From assembly GCA_003169695.1 (NCBI GenBank), contig PNAS01000077.1, positions 1-64,000 of the forward strand: a stretch of 64,000 nucleotides of DNA, written 5' to 3'. The DNA is from Spartobacteria bacterium. GTDB lineage: Bacteria > Verrucomicrobiota > Verrucomicrobiia > Chthoniobacterales > UBA10450. The notes below the pieces were generated by a model. It saw only the letters and a program-made list of their open reading frames with translations. It made no database searches and was not told where the DNA came from. A program made the translations under genes and the position numbers. Of the stretch, positions 25,874-34,810 are shown piece after piece (the stretch's first letter is position 1; the number at the start of each line of letters is the position of its first letter).

Positions 25874-28162
25874 ATGCCAACGAAAACGACGACCAAGACC
25901 GTAGCGCGCAAGTCCGCGACCGCTCGCAAACCGGTCAAGGCGGCCGCTCCGGTTAAAGCAGCGCATGAGCCGAAGCGCAAAGAGGCGAAGAGCGCCAAGA
26001 TAGAAGCGCCCGCGAAACCGGAGCACCCGTCGCTGGCGACGGCAACTACGCGGACGCGCTCTGACCGCGAACCCGCCACGTCGCAGGCTGAACACGCTCC
26101 CAAACTGGTCCCACCTCCGCCACCAACAGCGAAACCAGTGCTGGAAACCGTTTCGCTGATTGAAGAAAAAAAAACGCGGCCGAAACGCGCGGATGGCGAC
26201 GCCGCCACCAAGCGCTCGTTCCTGCCACCCATCTCCCGCATTCGCGCAACGGAAGACCCCCCCGCCGTAGCAGTCGCCCCATCGGTTGTTCCGGCGCCGG
26301 CTGCTCCGTCCGCCACGCAATCAACTGAAGGTTTGGCGCCAGGCACGGCGCCTGCCTCGACTGAAGCTGAAGGCGAGGCGCAAAAGATCATTCACATCAA
26401 GCCGCCGATCGTCGTCAAGGATTTGGCGCTGCAGCTCGGTCTGAAGAATTTCCAGCTCATCAAAGAGCTGATGGCCGACTTTAACATTTTCGCGAGCGGA
26501 CCTCAACAAACGGTCGAGCCGGACATCGCAACTCAGATTTGTGCCAAGCACGGCTTCGTTTTCGAAATGGAACGCCGCGAGAAAGGCGGCGGCGTCCACA
26601 AAGTCGAGCAAGTCGTCGTTGCGCCGCCTCCGCCGGTAATCGAGAAGAAAGAGGAACTCAAAACACGCGGCCCGATTATCACGTTCATGGGTCACGTCGA
26701 TCACGGCAAGACGTCGCTCATGGATGCGATTCGCAAGACGCGGGTCGCGGCGGGCGAAGCCGGCGGAATCACACAACACATCGGCGCTTACACCGTTGAT
26801 TACAAAGGCTCGCGCATCACGTTTCTCGACACACCCGGCCACGCCGCTTTCACCGCGATGCGGGCCCGCGGGGCACATGTAACCGACATCGTGGTCCTCG
26901 TTGTCGCGGCGGATGACGGATTGATGCCACAAACGCTGGAAGCGATCAGCCACGCGAAAGCCGCACCGCATGTGAAGATCATGGTCGCGATCAACAAGAT
27001 CGATTTGCCGTCAGCAAACGTCGATCGGGTCAAGAAGCAGCTGCAAGACCGGGAACTTTCTCCGGAGGATTGGGGCGGCGACACGATCGTGTGCGAAGTC
27101 TCCGCCACCAAGGGCACGGGGATCGATCATCTTCTCGAGATGATGGCGCTGCAGGCCGAAGTAATGGAATTGAAAGCGTCGCCGACCGCGACGCCGCGCG
27201 GCACCGTCATCGAAGCGCAGGTCGAGCCCGGCCGCGGACCGACCGCCACCGTCATCGTGCAGATGGGCACCCTCAAAACCGGCGATCCGTTCATTTGCGG
27301 CGACTACGGCGGCAAGATCAAATCGTTGATGGACGATCGGGGCAAACCGATCAAGGAAGCGGGCCCTTCCACGCCGGTAAAGGTGCTGGGCTTCAGCGGC
27401 CTTCCGCAGGCGGGGGATGAATTTCTGGTGATGGAATCCGAGCGCTCCGCGAAAACCTTGAGCGAAGAACGCCTCCTCGAGCGGCGTGCGGATAAGTTGA
27501 GCGTACCTCAACGCGCTACGCTCGAAAGTTTGCTCGAAGCCGCAGACGGCAAGAAACATCTGCGCATCGTTTTGAAATGCGACGCGCAAGGTTCGCTCGA
27601 AGCGCTGACCGGCGCACTCGATCAAATCGAGAGCAAAAAGATCGACCTTGCGATTGTCCATGCCGGCGTCGGACCGATTTCCGAATCCGACATCCTGCTC
27701 GCAAGCGCGTCGAACGCCGTGGTCGTAGGCTTCAACGTCAAGGTCGAGAGCATGGCCGTGAACGTCGCGAAACGCGAAGGCGTTCAGGTGAAGCTCTATA
27801 GTATTATTTACGAATTGATCGACCAGATGAAGGAAGCGATGGCTGGTCTGCTCGATCCGGAACATCGCGAAACCGTCATCGGTCACGCCGAAGTAAAACA
27901 GATCTTCAAATTAAGCAGAGGCATTGTCGCCGGCTGCCTCGTCACCGATGGTCGGATCGCTCGAACCGCGCGCGCGCGTGTTTTGCGGCGACGCCAGCCG
28001 GTTTACGATGGCGGCTTATCCACGCTGCGCCGTTTTCAGGACGACGTGAAAGAGGTGCGCGTCGGTCTCGAGTGCGGCATCAAGCTCGGTGACTTCAACG
28101 AATATCAAGTGGGCGACATCATCGAGTGCTATCAACTCGAGGCCGTCGCGCAGAAATTGTAG
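25874..28162 (+). CDS. infB: translation initiation factor IF-2
   Basis: 762 residues. A low-complexity Lys/Ala/Pro-rich N-terminus (1-165) leads to an IF2_N domain (about 175-230). The GTPase domain shows G1 GHVDHGKT (273-280), G3 DTPGH (319-323) and NKID (374-377). Domains II, III and IV follow, ending with the fMet-tRNA-binding C2 part ([26 protein letters not shown]). It positions initiator tRNA and joins the ribosomal subunits. It lies 49 nt downstream of nusA. Its TAG stop is the start of a palindromic repeat. Confidence 0.97.
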   Translation: MPTKTTTKTVARKSATARKPVKAAAPVKAAHEPKRKEAKSAKIEAPAKPEHPSLATATTRTRSDREPATSQAEHAPKLVPPPPPTAKPVLETVSLIEEKKTRPKRADGDAATKRSFLPPISRIRATEDPPAVAVAPSVVPAPAAPSATQSTEGLAPGTAPASTEAEGEAQKIIHIKPPIVVKDLALQLGLKNFQLIKELMADFNIFASGPQQTVEPDIATQICAKHGFVFEMERREKGGGVHKVEQVVVAPPPPVIEKKEELKTRGPIITFMGHVDHGKTSLMDAIRKTRVAAGEAGGITQHIGAYTVDYKGSRITFLDTPGHAAFTAMRARGAHVTDIVVLVVAADDGLMPQTLEAISHAKAAPHVKIMVAINKIDLPSANVDRVKKQLQDRELSPEDWGGDTIVCEVSATKGTGIDHLLEMMALQAEVMELKASPTATPRGTVIEAQVEPGRGPTATVIVQMGTLKTGDPFICGDYGGKIKSLMDDRGKPIKEAGPSTPVKVLGFSGLPQAGDEFLVMESERSAKTLSEERLLERRADKLSVPQRATLESLLEAADGKKHLRIVLKCDAQGSLEALTGALDQIESKKIDLAIVHAGVGPISESDILLASASNAVVVGFNVKVESMAVNVAKREGVQVKLYSIIYELIDQMKEAMAGLLDPEHRETVIGHAEVKQIFKLSRGIVAGCLVTDGRIARTARARVLRRRQPVYDGGLSTLRRFQDDVKEVRVGLECGIKLGDFNEYQVGDIIECYQLEAVAQKL

Positions 28163-28215
28163 CGCGAGCTCCCAGCTTGCGAACCGATCCGACGCAAGCT
28201 GGCAGCTTGCGCTAC
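28159..28215. repeat. long inverted repeat overlapping the infB stop codon
   Basis: Arms of 23 nt, starting GTAGCGCGAGCTCCC and ending GGCAGCTTGCGCTAC, pair with only two mismatches across an 11-nt spacer. The GTAG at the left end supplies the infB stop codon (28160-28162). The right end stops 8 nt before the rbfA ATG. In RNA it would form a strong hairpin inside the operon and could modulate rbfA translation or transcript ends. Confidence 0.75.
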
Positions 28216-28223
28216 CTTCTCCA

Positions 28224-28574
28224 ATGAAACATCGATTACTCCGCGTAAACGAACTCCTGAAACGCGAGCTGAGCACGATTATCACTCGCGAAGTTACTTT
28301 CGACGGTGTGCTCGTGACGGTGAATCAGGTGGACGTCACACCTGACCTGAAACACGCGCATGCTTACGTCAGCGTTCTTGGGAAGGAGGGCCAGGCTGCC
28401 GCGATGGCGAAACTCGAAGAGAATCGCGTCGTTCTTCAGACCGCGCTCGCGAAGAGCGTAGTTTTGAAATACACGCCGCACCTCGTCTTCCATCTCGATG
28501 ATTCGATCGAACGCGGTGCACGTGTTTTTGAAATCTTGCAACAAATTGAGACACCGGCCACGGAAACTGAATGA
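28224..28574 (+). CDS. rbfA: 30S ribosome-binding factor A
   Basis: 116 residues from the ATG at 28224 (MKHRLLRVNELLKRELSTII); the track frame begins earlier inside infB and the repeat. The KH-type fold with VDVTPDLKHAHAYVSVLG and the C-terminal KYTPHLVFHLDDSIERGARVFEIL match RbfA throughout, and the length is normal. It assists maturation of the 16S rRNA 5' end and the 30S subunit. It sits between infB and nrnA and overlaps the next gene by 4 nt (ATGA), so translation is probably coupled. Confidence 0.95.
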   Translation: MKHRLLRVNELLKRELSTIITREVTFDGVLVTVNQVDVTPDLKHAHAYVSVLGKEGQAAAMAKLEENRVVLQTALAKSVVLKYTPHLVFHLDDSIERGARVFEILQQIETPATETE

Positions 28575-29551
28575 CGCAGTGCACTCTCGCAGAGATCGGT
28601 CGCGTCCTTCGCGCGCATCAGCGGTTTGCTGTTCTTAGCCACGTGCGGCCCGATGGCGATGCGCTCGGCAGCCAGCTCGCACTTGCGCTCTCACTTCAGC
28701 AGCTCGGCAAAGATGTGACTGTTTGGAACGAGGATGGTTTGCTCGAGAAATACAATTTCTTGCCGGGCGGCGAGCGGCTCACACAGCCTCCGCGCGAACC
28801 GCAGGATTTCGATGTCGCTGTCGCGCTCGACACCGCGACCCAGAACCGCCTGGGGACCGCGGGCGAATCGGTTCGCCACGCTAAGACGTGGATCAACATC
28901 GACCATCACCCGAGCAATCCGGGTTATGGCGATCTGGTTTACATTGATCCGACTTCACCCGCCACCGGCCAGATTCTTTTCGAACTGATCCAAAACCAGC
29001 AGCTGCCGATCGACCCCGCCATCGCCGAGAATCTCTTCGTCGCCATTTCGACCGATACCGGCTCGTTCCAATACCCCAACACAACAGCGCGCACTTTTGA
29101 GATCGGCGCCGAATTGGTGCGAGGCGGCGTGGATGTCGGCCGCGTCAGCCAGCTTCTTTACGAGAATTACCCGCGCCGTCGCACGGAGCTGCTCAGAGAA
29201 CTGCTCGGCACGATGCGCTTCGAAGCAGGAGGAAAAATCGCGAGCTTCAGTCTGAGCCTGAAAGTTGCCGCGGATCTTAACGTAAAGCCCGAGGATAACG
29301 AAGGCTTGATCGATCATCTGCGTGCGATTCAAGGAGTAATCGTTGCCGTCTTTTTTGAAGAACTGACCGATGGCAAAGTGCGCGTCAGCATGCGCTCTAA
29401 GAGTGAGGCAGTCGACGTCTCTGCGATCTGCCAGAAGTTTGGCGGTGGCGGACACAAGCTCGCCGCCGGCGCTCGTGTTCGCGGAACGCTCGCCGAGGTG
29501 GAACAAAAAATCCTGGAAGGAATTTGCGATGTCATTGACTGCAACAATTGA
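28571..29551 (+). CDS. nrnA: DHH-family oligoribonuclease / pAp phosphatase NrnA
   Basis: 326 residues. DHH phosphoesterase motifs: SHVRPDGDALGSQLAL (motif I), VALDT (II), NIDHHPSN (III, the DHH signature) and AISTDTGSF (IV). The DHHA1 domain ends with FGGGGHKLAAGARV. It degrades short RNA oligonucleotides and 3'-phosphoadenosine 5'-phosphate. This gene often lies in the infB-rbfA-truB cluster. The last residues (CDVIDCNN) are unusual: a 20-bp duplication and palindrome insertion displaced the original stop, and CDVIDCNS with its TGA survives 145 bp downstream. Confidence 0.93.
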   Translation: MTQCTLAEIGRVLRAHQRFAVLSHVRPDGDALGSQLALALSLQQLGKDVTVWNEDGLLEKYNFLPGGERLTQPPREPQDFDVAVALDTATQNRLGTAGESVRHAKTWINIDHHPSNPGYGDLVYIDPTSPATGQILFELIQNQQLPIDPAIAENLFVAISTDTGSFQYPNTTARTFEIGAELVRGGVDVGRVSQLLYENYPRRRTELLRELLGTMRFEAGGKIASFSLSLKVAADLNVKPEDNEGLIDHLRAIQGVIVAVFFEELTDGKVRVSMRSKSEAVDVSAICQKFGGGGHKLAAGARVRGTLAEVEQKILEGICDVIDCNN

Positions 29552-29690
29552 TCCGTCAGTTCGCATTCCGGCGGGTGGATCGAGCGCTCCGCCGCTCGAT
29601 GTCAAATTGGCTGCGCAGCCGCAAACGAGAACTCATCGCGCGACGGAGCGCGCGATCCACCTCCGCCTTGGCGATGTCATTGACTGCAAC
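29526..29690. repeat. palindromic element between 20-bp direct repeats at the nrnA/truB junction
   Basis: GCGATGTCATTGACTGCAAC occurs at 29526-29545 and identically at 29671-29690. Between them, 29570-29667 is an imperfect palindrome of family R1: arms start GGTGGATCGAGCGCTCCG and end GACGGAGCGCGCGATCCACC, with a small central hairpin. The direct repeat equals the predicted ancestral overlap in which the truB ATG lay inside the end of nrnA. Other R1 copies lie at 33818-33907 and 52991-53077. Confidence 0.8.
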
Positions 29691-30396
29691 TCCTGACGGC
29701 GTCTTGCTCGTCGACAAGGCGGCCGGGATGACATCGCACGATGTTGTCGCCATCGTCCGGCGACGGTTGCAAATGAAAAAAGTTGGGCACTGCGGCACGC
29801 TTGACCCGATCGCGACCGGCCTGCTTTTGCTCACGCTGGGACGCGGAACGAAAATTCAGGATCTCCTCATGAGCGAAGACAAGGAATACGCTGGAACAAT
29901 GGTTCTCGGAATCTCGACCGACACCCAGGACCGCGCCGGTGTGACGCTGGAAGAGCGTCCGGTGCCGCCGCTGGATGATGCCACCGTCCGCGCCGCGTTT
30001 GAAAAATACTTCGGCGATTTTTACCAGATGCCGCCGATGGTTTCGGCGATCAAACAAGGCGGCGTTCCGCTCTACAAACTCGCGCGCCAGGGAAAAGTCG
30101 TCGAGCGCGAGCCGCGCCTGGTTCATGTTTATCGCTATTCGATCGAACGGATCGCGTCGCCGGAAATTGATTTCAGCGTGGTCTGCAGCAAAGGCTTTTA
30201 CGTTCGCACCTACGCACACGATATCGGCGAGACACTTGGCTGTGGAGCGCATCTCAAGGATTTGCGGCGGGTGAAATCGGGAAGGTTCAGCGTGGAGGGC
30301 GCCATCACAGTGGACGAATTGAAGACGTCCGAACCGGTGGACATCCTCGGACGGATTCTTACTTTGCCCGAGGTATCGCGAATGCGCGGAGCCTAA
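29674..30396 (+). CDS. truB: tRNA pseudouridine(55) synthase
   Basis: 240 residues from the ATG at 29674, inside the second copy of the direct repeat. The track start at 29548 would add 42 repeat-encoded residues. The catalytic aspartate is in GHCGTLDPIATG (Asp44). GVLLVDKAAGMTSHDVV, YQMPPMVSAIKQGGVPLYKLAR and KGFYVRTYAHDIGETLGCGAHL are conserved TruB blocks. It makes pseudouridine at position 55 of tRNAs. No PUA domain follows, as in shorter bacterial forms. No clear ribosome site precedes the ATG, so expression may have depended on coupling with nrnA. Confidence 0.95.
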   Translation: MSLTATPDGVLLVDKAAGMTSHDVVAIVRRRLQMKKVGHCGTLDPIATGLLLLTLGRGTKIQDLLMSEDKEYAGTMVLGISTDTQDRAGVTLEERPVPPLDDATVRAAFEKYFGDFYQMPPMVSAIKQGGVPLYKLARQGKVVEREPRLVHVYRYSIERIASPEIDFSVVCSKGFYVRTYAHDIGETLGCGAHLKDLRRVKSGRFSVEGAITVDELKTSEPVDILGRILTLPEVSRMRGA

Positions 30397-30513
30397 CGAG
30401 AAAATGTTAGGCCGATTTCCACGCTGCGAAAGATTGTTCAGCTAGTTAGGCGGGCAATGATTCGAGCTACACCACGCTCGAACTCTCCCCACCATGAACT
30501 ATGACGCACGTCA

Positions 30514-31455
30514 ATGAAAATGGAGCTTATTCTGATAGCTGAATCCGGCATTCTGGAACAGCAGGCCATCCTTCTTTGTGAAAGCATTCGAAAATTTGGA
30601 GGCAGGTATGGCGAGGCAGATATAAAGGTCCTCCAACCGCGTGGTGAAAAGAGTATTGGTCAGCGCGGCAGAGTTCGATTTCAGGCGCTCGGCGCGCAGG
30701 TGGTGGAAATGTCGATCGTTTCGCCCTGTCCCGAGTATGGAACGAGTTATCGTGTTTTTGCGTGCGGGCAATATGAGCCCACCTCCCAGGCAGATTGTCT
30801 CGTCTTTATGGATAGTGACACCGTCCTGCTTTCTGAACCCGATTTTGAACTACTGGAAGCGGATGTCGCCGGCCGGCCCGTTGACGTGAAGGGGATGTGC
30901 ACATCGGGTGATGACGATGCTATGGATTCCTACTGGAGAGATCTTTGCCACGTTTGCGGAGTGAACTATGACTTAATTCCGCACGTGACCACGACGGTGG
31001 AGCGCGCCAGGATCAAAGCTTCCTACAATGGCGGACTGACCATAGTCAGAAACAGGACCGGGCTTTTCGCAAAGACGGCGGATTTTTTTCGGCGATCCAT
31101 GCTCGCGAACCTCGTTCCGTGGCCGGATCGTAATTCCACTTTTCCTACCGGACATGGAATGGTCACCGCAGAGGGAGGTCGGCTCTGGGGCAGTGCACAA
31201 GCGTGTCTTTCGCTAGCCATCTCCGCCCTAAAACTCTCCGTGAGAGTCCTACCGCCCTCACAAAATTTTCCTTTGCATTTCTATCGCGATTTATTGCCGG
31301 AAATCGAAAATGGAGCCATACCTCTGATCTCCCATGTCCATTATCACCATGTGTTTAGAAGCAATCCTCATGACAATCCGATCCTCGCCGGTCAGCCTGG
31401 GTTTCCCGTCGGTTCGATCGAGTGGTTAAGCGAACGCGCTGCGGAGTTTGCATGA
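30514..31455 (+). CDS. GT-A-type glycosyltransferase-like protein
   Basis: 313 residues. A DSDT (DxD-like) motif in CLVFMDSDTVLLSEP, a SYNGGLTIVRNRTGLF segment and a C-terminal HVHYHHVF are consistent with metal-dependent GT-A-fold sugar transferases that keep NGG after the nucleotide-sugar site. The exact family is not recognised and there is no signal peptide. It begins a three-gene cassette (transferase, methyltransferase, transferase) lodged between truB and ribF. Its 3' end overlaps the methyltransferase by ATGA. Role, donor and acceptor are unknown; modification of a surface glycan is a guess. Confidence 0.7.
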   Translation: MKMELILIAESGILEQQAILLCESIRKFGGRYGEADIKVLQPRGEKSIGQRGRVRFQALGAQVVEMSIVSPCPEYGTSYRVFACGQYEPTSQADCLVFMDSDTVLLSEPDFELLEADVAGRPVDVKGMCTSGDDDAMDSYWRDLCHVCGVNYDLIPHVTTTVERARIKASYNGGLTIVRNRTGLFAKTADFFRRSMLANLVPWPDRNSTFPTGHGMVTAEGGRLWGSAQACLSLAISALKLSVRVLPPSQNFPLHFYRDLLPEIENGAIPLISHVHYHHVFRSNPHDNPILAGQPGFPVGSIEWLSERAAEFA

Positions 31456-32057
31456 AAAGTAAGATGGCGCCTGATCTTCCATTGAAATGGAATGACATAC
31501 CGGGCTGGTTTCAATGGCGTTCCGCGCAGGAGGAAGCTGTCCAGCATTTCCCGGACGGCAGCCGTTTTGTCGAGGTCGGCAACTTTCTGGGAAGGAGTCT
31601 TTGCTCTCTGGCCGAGATCGCACAACTCGGCGGAAAGCAGTACACCGTTGTTGGTGTGGATACGTGTCGGGGCAGCGGCGTCGAAGGGCCGCGTGGGAAG
31701 GATTACCACGGCGCTGCAGTGGCCGAAGGGAGAGGCACCTTCGCAGGCAAGCTGCACAAAAACATCATCGACTGCGGCTACGGTGATGTGATTTCATTGA
31801 TCGTAGCCGACTCGATCACCGCCTCCGGATTCTTCGCGGACCGCTCGATCGATTGGGTGCGTCTGGATGCGCGCCACGAGTTGAAACAGGTCCAGGCCGA
31901 CATTCGCGCCTGGCTGCCGAAGGTGAGAGTGAGCGGCTGGCTTTCGGGCGACGATGATGACGAGATCAAATGGCCCGGGGTCGTGACCGCGGTCAGAGAA
32001 CTCCTGCCGGAGGCAAGACCCTGGTCAAGCCAGCAATGGCGGCGGGTGGTTTCATGA
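31452..32057 (+). CDS. class I SAM-dependent methyltransferase (Methyltransf_24-like)
   Basis: 201 residues from the ATG at 31452, overlapping the preceding stop by 4 nt. The SAM site is FVEVGNFLGRSLCSLAEIA (a motif-I variant), followed by YTVVGVDTCRG (motif II acidic residue) and SIDWVRLDARHELKQVQADIRAWLPKV. The last block resembles the D.RH...V..DI..W.P region of Methyltransf_24 enzymes linked to glycan or rhamnosyl methylation. Tight coupling to a glycosyltransferase suggests sugar methylation. The substrate is unknown. Confidence 0.8.
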   Translation: MKSKMAPDLPLKWNDIPGWFQWRSAQEEAVQHFPDGSRFVEVGNFLGRSLCSLAEIAQLGGKQYTVVGVDTCRGSGVEGPRGKDYHGAAVAEGRGTFAGKLHKNIIDCGYGDVISLIVADSITASGFFADRSIDWVRLDARHELKQVQADIRAWLPKVRVSGWLSGDDDDEIKWPGVVTAVRELLPEARPWSSQQWRRVVS

Positions 32058-32087
32058 TCGAGATAACTGCACGCCCCGCTGATACCG

Positions 32088-32783
32088 ATGTCCACCTGCT
32101 TCTGCACTCTCGCCATCCACGCCTCGTATCGCGAGCGCGCCCGTATACTATGTGCTGATTTGGCGCCTGCGCATCTGGTAGTCATGACCGACGAGCCGAC
32201 CGATTTCGCGGACCTACCCGTTCACGCCATCCGCCACGACCCGACCGGCCCCATGGCGGCCGATTACCTGGAACACCTTGCGACAACTGGACACGACCGT
32301 GGTGCCGCAGCCTATCACGACAAGCGATTCGCGGTCCAAGCGGCGCTCCGGGAGTTTGACACAGCGATCTTTCTCGATGCCGACTCACGTATTCGCGGGA
32401 TTCCTCCGCTCGTCCATTTCCAAGCCGGGCTGGCCGTCATCCCAGTTGTGCGACACAGTATCGTCACACACTTGGAGACATGCGGTTCGTGGCGCCTGCC
32501 CGCATTCAAGGATTTGGCCCGCGAGTTGTTGGGAGATACTGAAGCGCTGTTCGACGCGAAATGGTGCCACGAGACTTGTTTCGCCGTCACAAAAAACGGT
32601 AGCGAAGATCGTTTCTTGTGGGCGTGGGGGCACGGCGCAGACGTGCTGCAGCGGCAAAAGGTATTCTCCGGAGAGGGCGGAGTCATAGGACTCGCGGCCG
32701 CGTACGCCGGATGGAAGGTGGACTTCGAAGTATTGGCGCCGCTCGCAGCCTTGATTCAGCACGAAGGTGGAGGGCCGAAGTAA
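32088..32783 (+). CDS. putative glycosyltransferase, third gene of the cassette
   Basis: 231 residues. FDTAIFLDADSRIRGIPPL contains a DAD motif typical of GT-A transferases; KRFAVQAALREFDTAIFLDAD resembles the strand-helix-DxD core of small hypothetical transferases. The C-terminal half (KWCHETCFAVTKNGSEDRFLWAWGHGADVL) has conserved-looking aromatic and His residues but no family I can name. It lies 30 nt after the methyltransferase in the same direction. The base composition looks like the neighbours. Function is assigned only by motif and context. Confidence 0.6.
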   Translation: MSTCFCTLAIHASYRERARILCADLAPAHLVVMTDEPTDFADLPVHAIRHDPTGPMAADYLEHLATTGHDRGAAAYHDKRFAVQAALREFDTAIFLDADSRIRGIPPLVHFQAGLAVIPVVRHSIVTHLETCGSWRLPAFKDLARELLGDTEALFDAKWCHETCFAVTKNGSEDRFLWAWGHGADVLQRQKVFSGEGGVIGLAAAYAGWKVDFEVLAPLAALIQHEGGGPK

Positions 32784-32894
32784 GCTTTGAAAGTCGATTT
32801 AAGCGGGGTGGCGCCTGAGGCGGAAGGCGGTTACGAGCAGGGAGCGAAATGATACACTTTGCATGAACACACTTTCACAAGGCACGATTCAGCG

Positions 32895-33815
32895 ATGCAG
32901 ATCTTGCGATCGATTTCAGAATTAAGCCAACTGCCTGGGCCGCTCTTTCTCGCCATCGGAGTCTTCGACGGTGTGCATCTCGGTCATCAAGCGGTCATTT
33001 CCACTTCGGCGCGGCACGCCAAAGAAGCGGCTGGCACTCCGGTAGTCGTTACGTTCGACCCGCATCCAGCGAAGGTCTTGCGGCCACAAGATGCGCCGCA
33101 TTTGCTGACTGCTACGCAGCATAAGATCGCGCTCATCCGCGATCTCGGCGTCGTTCATCTCCTCGTTCTGCATTTTGATCGGCAATTCGCCGCAACTCCG
33201 CCGGAGGACTTTGTCCAAAAACTGGTGACGCACGCCAAGCCGCTCCGCGAAATTTGCGTGGGGCACGAGTGGTCTTTCGGCAAAGGACGCGCGGGCAATC
33301 TTGCTCTGCTGAAACAGCTCGGCACGACTTACGATTTCGACGTAGTCGGCGTCCAGGCGGTATCGGTAAACGGCGAGGCCGTAAGCAGCACAGCAATAAG
33401 ACGCGCGGTCGCGGATGGAGATCTAACAAAAGCTACGCAGATGCTCGGGCGCGAATATACGATTCTCGGCACCGTGAAAGCCGGCGAAAAACTCGGCCGC
33501 AAACTAGGATTCCCGACGGCAAACCTCAGCGCGCATAGCGAACAATTTCCACCCAACGGAGTTTATGTGGCTGAGGCGCGGCTCGCGGGTGCTTTGTATC
33601 GCGGCGTCGCCAACCTGGGTTACCGGCCAACCGTCAGCGCGGGAAACCCGGAGCGGTTGCTCGAGTTACATTTATTCGACATGAACAAAGATATTTACGG
33701 TGAAGAGATCGAAGTTCGATTCCTGCGATATCTTAGACCCGAACAAAAGTTCGAAAATGTGGAGACACTCGCCGCACAGATTGAGCGTGATGTAGCGGAA
33801 GCGCGAGCAGTCTGA
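32895..33815 (+). CDS. ribF: bifunctional riboflavin kinase / FAD synthetase
   Basis: 306 residues from the ATG at 32895. The N-terminal FAD synthetase nucleotidyltransferase part has GVFDGVHLGHQAVI and VTFDPHPAKVL; SSTAIRRAVADGDL closes it. The riboflavin kinase part shows GRKLGFPTANL, PPNGVYVAEARL and the C-terminal LELHLFDMNKDIYGEEIEVRFL. It converts riboflavin to FMN and FAD. In most bacteria it directly follows truB; here 2.5 kb of accessory genes intervene. A palindromic R1 repeat starts 3 nt after its stop codon. Confidence 0.96.
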   Translation: MQILRSISELSQLPGPLFLAIGVFDGVHLGHQAVISTSARHAKEAAGTPVVVTFDPHPAKVLRPQDAPHLLTATQHKIALIRDLGVVHLLVLHFDRQFAATPPEDFVQKLVTHAKPLREICVGHEWSFGKGRAGNLALLKQLGTTYDFDVVGVQAVSVNGEAVSSTAIRRAVADGDLTKATQMLGREYTILGTVKAGEKLGRKLGFPTANLSAHSEQFPPNGVYVAEARLAGALYRGVANLGYRPTVSAGNPERLLELHLFDMNKDIYGEEIEVRFLRYLRPEQKFENVETLAAQIERDVAEARAV

Positions 33816-33817
33816 GT

Positions 33818-33907
33818 GGTGGATCGAGCGCTCCGTCGCTCAATGGCAAAATAGGGCGGCGAAGCCGCGTAAAAATAAACATCGCGCGACGGAGCGCGCG
33901 ATCCACC
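33818..33907. repeat. R1 palindromic repeat after ribF
   Basis: This 90-bp imperfect palindrome has 28-nt arms (GGTGGATCGAGCGCTCCG... and ...GGAGCGCGCGATCCACC) with a central GGCGGCGAAGCCGC hairpin. It is the cleanest of three R1 copies. It fills nearly the whole gap between the convergent ribF and anti-sigma genes. Confidence 0.8.
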
Positions 33908-33922
33908 TGGAAACGGTCGCTC

Positions 33923-34261
33923 TTATCTGAGACGTCCGCCCGTCTTAGACATCGCGGCGGCAAGACCCCCCACCATGACCACGACAGTCGCTCCCGCCGC
34001 ACAAAGCCAGATCACGGGAAGCGGCAGAAGAGCGAAACGTGTTACCCCTTCGGCGATGAACCAACCACCGCCGGAAAGCAGGTACGCAACCACCGACGCT
34101 ACCACCGTCACCCCCAGAAGAATCACCGCGCGGAGCGAGTGACGCACACGATGCGCCGGCAACTTTTGCACGACATGCGCGGTGAAGCCGCCATCGTCGA
34201 TATAGGCTGCTTCGTCGCGCAGTCGCGCATCGAGCCAGTCTTCCTGGAGGTTTTCGTCCAT
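33923..34261 (-). CDS. small two-helix membrane protein, probable anti-sigma factor
   Basis: 112 residues. The cytoplasmic N-terminus (DARLRDEAAYIDDGGFTAHVVQKLP) has the YI.D.GFT.. pattern of short anti-sigma proteins of the DUF5056 kind. Two membrane helices lie at about 45-63 and 77-103. No zinc-binding HxxxCxxC motif is seen. The gene begins 3 nt after the stop of the ECF sigma gene, the classic order. It probably binds that sigma factor at the membrane; this is inferred from context and length. Confidence 0.7.
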   Translation of the reverse strand: MDENLQEDWLDARLRDEAAYIDDGGFTAHVVQKLPAHRVRHSLRAVILLGVTVVASVVAYLLSGGGWFIAEGVTRFALLPLPVIWLCAAGATVVVMVGGLAAAMSKTGGRLR

Positions 34262-34264
34262 GTC

Positions 34265-34801
34265 TTAGTTAGGTCCCCATGCAGCGAGCGAGCGTTTCAA
34301 TTTTTCCCGGCCTCTTAACACATTCGTTTTCACAGTGCCGAGCGGAATCTCCAGAACGCGCGCTGCTTCATCATGCGATAAACCATTCTGGCAGCAAAGT
34401 AAAACCGCAGTGCGCTCGTGCAGCGGAAGTAATTGGAGGGCGCGGACGAGATCGTGGCGCAAAGCGGGGTCGGTCGTCTGCGGATCATGCTGAGCTTCCA
34501 GTTGAGCTTCATGGATGCCAACGAGCTCTTTTCGTTTGCGGGCTTCTTCGCGGAAACAGTTGTAAGCGATCCGGTAGAGCCAGGTCGAAAAGCGCGCTTC
34601 CCCGCGAAAGCTGCGGAGGTTTTTATAGGCGCGCAGAAACGTCTCCTGCGCAAGATCGTCCGCGAGCGAGACATCGGCGCGGACGAGTTGGCGGAGCAGA
34701 CCTCGCACGCTCGACTGATGATTCCGGACCAGCTCCGCAAAGGCGTGGTGGTCGTCATCGAGAAGAACGCGGGCGACGAGGTCTGCATCGGTGAGCGCCA
34801 C
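34265..34801 (-). CDS. ECF-type RNA polymerase sigma factor (RpoE-like)
   Basis: 178 residues with complete regions: 2.1-2.4 in FAELVRNHQSSVRGLLRQL...SLADDLAQETFLRAYKNLRSFRGEARFSTWLYRIAYNCF, and region 4 in LPLHERTAVLLCCQNGLSHDEAARVLEIPLGTVKTNVLRGREKLKRSL. Unlike the two kinase-linked sigma genes it is followed directly by a putative anti-sigma gene. It is preceded by a membrane-protein gene ending 9 nt upstream. The signal is unknown; envelope stress is a common role. Confidence 0.94.
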   Translation of the reverse strand: MALTDADLVARVLLDDDHHAFAELVRNHQSSVRGLLRQLVRADVSLADDLAQETFLRAYKNLRSFRGEARFSTWLYRIAYNCFREEARKRKELVGIHEAQLEAQHDPQTTDPALRHDLVRALQLLPLHERTAVLLCCQNGLSHDEAARVLEIPLGTVKTNVLRGREKLKRSLAAWGPN

Positions 34802-34810
34802 AGCCGCAGA

